Source: Clostridia bacterium
Lineage (GTDB): Bacteria; Bacillota_A; Clostridia; Peptostreptococcales; JAAYPU01
NCBI GenBank assembly: GCA_022360735.1
Contig: JAKSCF010000599.1
Location: 1-5,716 of the forward strand
Reading direction: 5' to 3'
DNA: 5,716 bases
The notes beneath the pieces were generated by a model. It made no database searches. It saw nothing but the letters and a program-made list of their open reading frames with translations, and was not told where the DNA came from. Each line of letters starts with the position of its first letter. Position 1 is the stretch's first letter. Position numbers and translations under genes: made by a program. This document shows positions 4,480 through 5,716 of the stretch, in pieces.

Positions 4480-5610
4480 TTAGTCGTTACTTATATTAAT
4501 AACATATGGTACAATATTTTTTACTTCATCATTGGATATAGAATCATAATAAATTTCTATTTGATCGCCTACTTCAAGATTTTCTTTATAGGAATGAACC
4601 TTTACACCTTGATCAATTGATGTGGTGTAGTTTCTTCCATCAGAAGCTTTACCTTCAATAATAATATTGCCTTCTTTATTAATATTTAATTTTTCTACTG
4701 TTAAGTTTATTTTACTAGCCACCGCATCTGGGAATCTAACATTATTTATATTTCCGACAATGAATTCTTGTTGCCCCATATAACCTGAAGCAACTTCATA
4801 AGGTGCAAAAACAATTGTGATATCACCATTTTCTTGGACGTAAAAACTTCGATCCTCATTGATTGTCATATTCTTAAAATAATCTAAATCATAATTTAAA
4901 TCAGAGTTTTCTTCCATACGGTTTAACATTTGTTCTTCTACACTATCTTTTATGAGGGCAGCATAATTTTCACCCAAAACATTTTTTATAGTTATTTCAT
5001 CAGCTGTTTTGAGATTAATATTATAAAAATAACTTTCATTATATGCTGGGGCTAAAGTTTGATATTTGGATATTTCAAAGGATATAACATGATCTGACAC
5101 ATAATATAATTGATAATCTACTGTCATTTCAATTTTTTTGTAATCCTCTTCAGTCCCACCGGTCTCTAAATAGGCTTCTTTATATTCCGCATCAAGAATG
5201 GCCTGTTCCTCTACAATCTCATTAACTTTCTTGTTGATGGTATCATTAATAAAATTTTGAACCACTTGATTATCGGTGATTTCCACATTTGGGATAATGA
5301 CTTTACCGATTGAAGTATCATTTTGAATGGTATACTCTCTAAAAGTCATCATTTTTGCTAATGCACCAATAACAGGAACTTTATATATCTCTTGTGCAAA
5401 AACATAACTAAGGTTAACGGTTAGTCCCACCATTAGTATTATAGAAGCTGCTGCCGCACTGATTGTTTTAAGTAATTTATTTTTTGATCTCATTATTTTT
5501 TTCTTACGATTCCTTTCTCTATTAATAGCATGGTCTATTACATTGTCTAAATTTTCGGGTATCTTTATCTTATTGAAAAGATCATTTAATTCATTTAACT
5601 GTTTATCCAT
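4480..5610 (-). CDS. rsiV: RsiV-like membrane anti-sigma factor (DUF4163/DUF3298) with C-terminal extension
   Basis: The 376-residue product has a cytoplasmic N-terminus of about 48 residues, rich in Lys/Arg before the membrane. One membrane segment follows (about 49-71) and then a large extracellular part. Residues about 100-190 resemble DUF4163 and about 205-286 DUF3298, ending in the typical VFAPYEVASGYMGQQEF. This is the architecture of RsiV, which holds the ECF sigma factor SigV inactive and in Bacillus is released by lysozyme binding and signal-peptidase cleavage. YVFA|QE at 69-74 has the V-x-A shape of a signal-peptidase site just outside the membrane. Residues about 295-376 are an extra beta-rich segment (NIIIEGKASDG, then NLEVGDQIEIYY) not expected in standard RsiV. 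The start has GGGAGG 8 nt upstream and overlaps the sigma gene by 8 nt, implying translational coupling. The exact ligand is not shown by the sequence. Confidence 0.85.
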   Translation of the reverse strand: MDKQLNELNDLFNKIKIPENLDNVIDHAINRERNRKKKIMRSKNKLLKTISAAAASIILMVGLTVNLSYVFAQEIYKVPVIGALAKMMTFREYTIQNDTSIGKVIIPNVEITDNQVVQNFINDTINKKVNEIVEEQAILDAEYKEAYLETGGTEEDYKKIEMTVDYQLYYVSDHVISFEISKYQTLAPAYNESYFYNINLKTADEITIKNVLGENYAALIKDSVEEQMLNRMEENSDLNYDLDYFKNMTINEDRSFYVQENGDITIVFAPYEVASGYMGQQEFIVGNINNVRFPDAVASKINLTVEKLNINKEGNIIIEGKASDGRNYTTSIDQGVKVHSYKENLEVGDQIEIYYDSISNDEVKNIVPYVINISND

Positions 5611-5716
5611 AATATTGACCTCCCATCACTAATTTTAGTTTATCAACCCCTCTTTTAAGCCTTGATTTTACAGTATTGCTATTTATATTTAAGATTTCTG
5701 CAATTTCATTAATTTG
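5603..5716 (-). CDS. C-terminal end of an ECF-type sigma factor (5' part outside the window)
   Basis: On the leftward strand an open frame enters from the right edge and encodes 37 residues before a TAA at 5605-5603. QINEIAEILNIN then NTVKSRLKRGVDKLK is the helix-turn-helix of sigma region 4.2, which reads the -35 element; the V-K-S-R-L-x-R-x recognition helix and the trailing KLK are typical of ECF sigma factors. The stop lies inside the start region of the RsiV-like gene (8-nt overlap), and the anti-sigma ribosome site lies within these codons. That arrangement is usual for a sigma factor and its cognate membrane anti-sigma. By its partner it is likely of the SigV type, but too little sequence remains to fix the subfamily. 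Confidence 0.88.
   Translation of the reverse strand, partial: QINEIAEILNINSNTVKSRLKRGVDKLKLVMGGQYYG

Overview
The window is AT-rich (roughly one third G+C by eye). It has strong purine-rich Shine-Dalgarno sites, consensus sigma-A type promoter hexamers, and protein families typical of low-GC Gram-positive anaerobes: DUF554, a BmrR-like MerR regulator, a MepA-like MATE pump and an RsiV-like anti-sigma factor. The best guess is a member of the Clostridia. The sequence does not allow a species call. No tRNA, rRNA, insertion sequence, phage gene or CRISPR array is visible.

Layout, left to right. (1) At 3-407 (+) is the 3' end of a gene that runs in from the left edge, encoding an acidic linker and a C-terminal Ig-like domain. 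(2) At 485-530 is a long hairpin, just beyond the stop of a leftward gene. (3) Two leftward genes follow: a BmrR-like MerR regulator (1315-2136) upstream of a DUF554 membrane protein (535-1251). The gap between them holds a dyad placed between -35 and -10 hexamers exactly where MerR-family operators sit, with the -35 overlapping the regulator's stop codon. (4) A divergent intergenic region at 2137-2348 carries a leftward promoter for the regulator and a strong rightward promoter. (5) Rightward come a YbaK/EbsC-family gene (2349-2795) and a MATE efflux gene (3050-4390). Between them, on the other strand, lies a decayed fragment of a YetF/DUF421 membrane protein (about 2807-2941). (6) A bidirectional terminator at 4392-4424 separates the MATE gene from a leftward sigma/anti-sigma pair. 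That pair is the last 37 codons of an ECF-type sigma factor (5603-5716, cut by the right edge), overlapping by 8 nt an RsiV-like anti-sigma gene (4480-5610).

How the genes may work together (inference). The regulator has a GyrI-like ligand-binding domain, as in BmrR, so it probably senses a small hydrophobic molecule. The DNA best placed to be its operator lies in front of DUF554, which gives this uncharacterised membrane family a candidate role in the response. The YbaK-like and MATE genes may form a second transcription unit read from the divergent region. The MATE start site is flanked by a perfect 12-bp inverted repeat that could control translation or bind a regulator. The sigma/anti-sigma pair is a separate envelope-stress module of the SigV/RsiV type.
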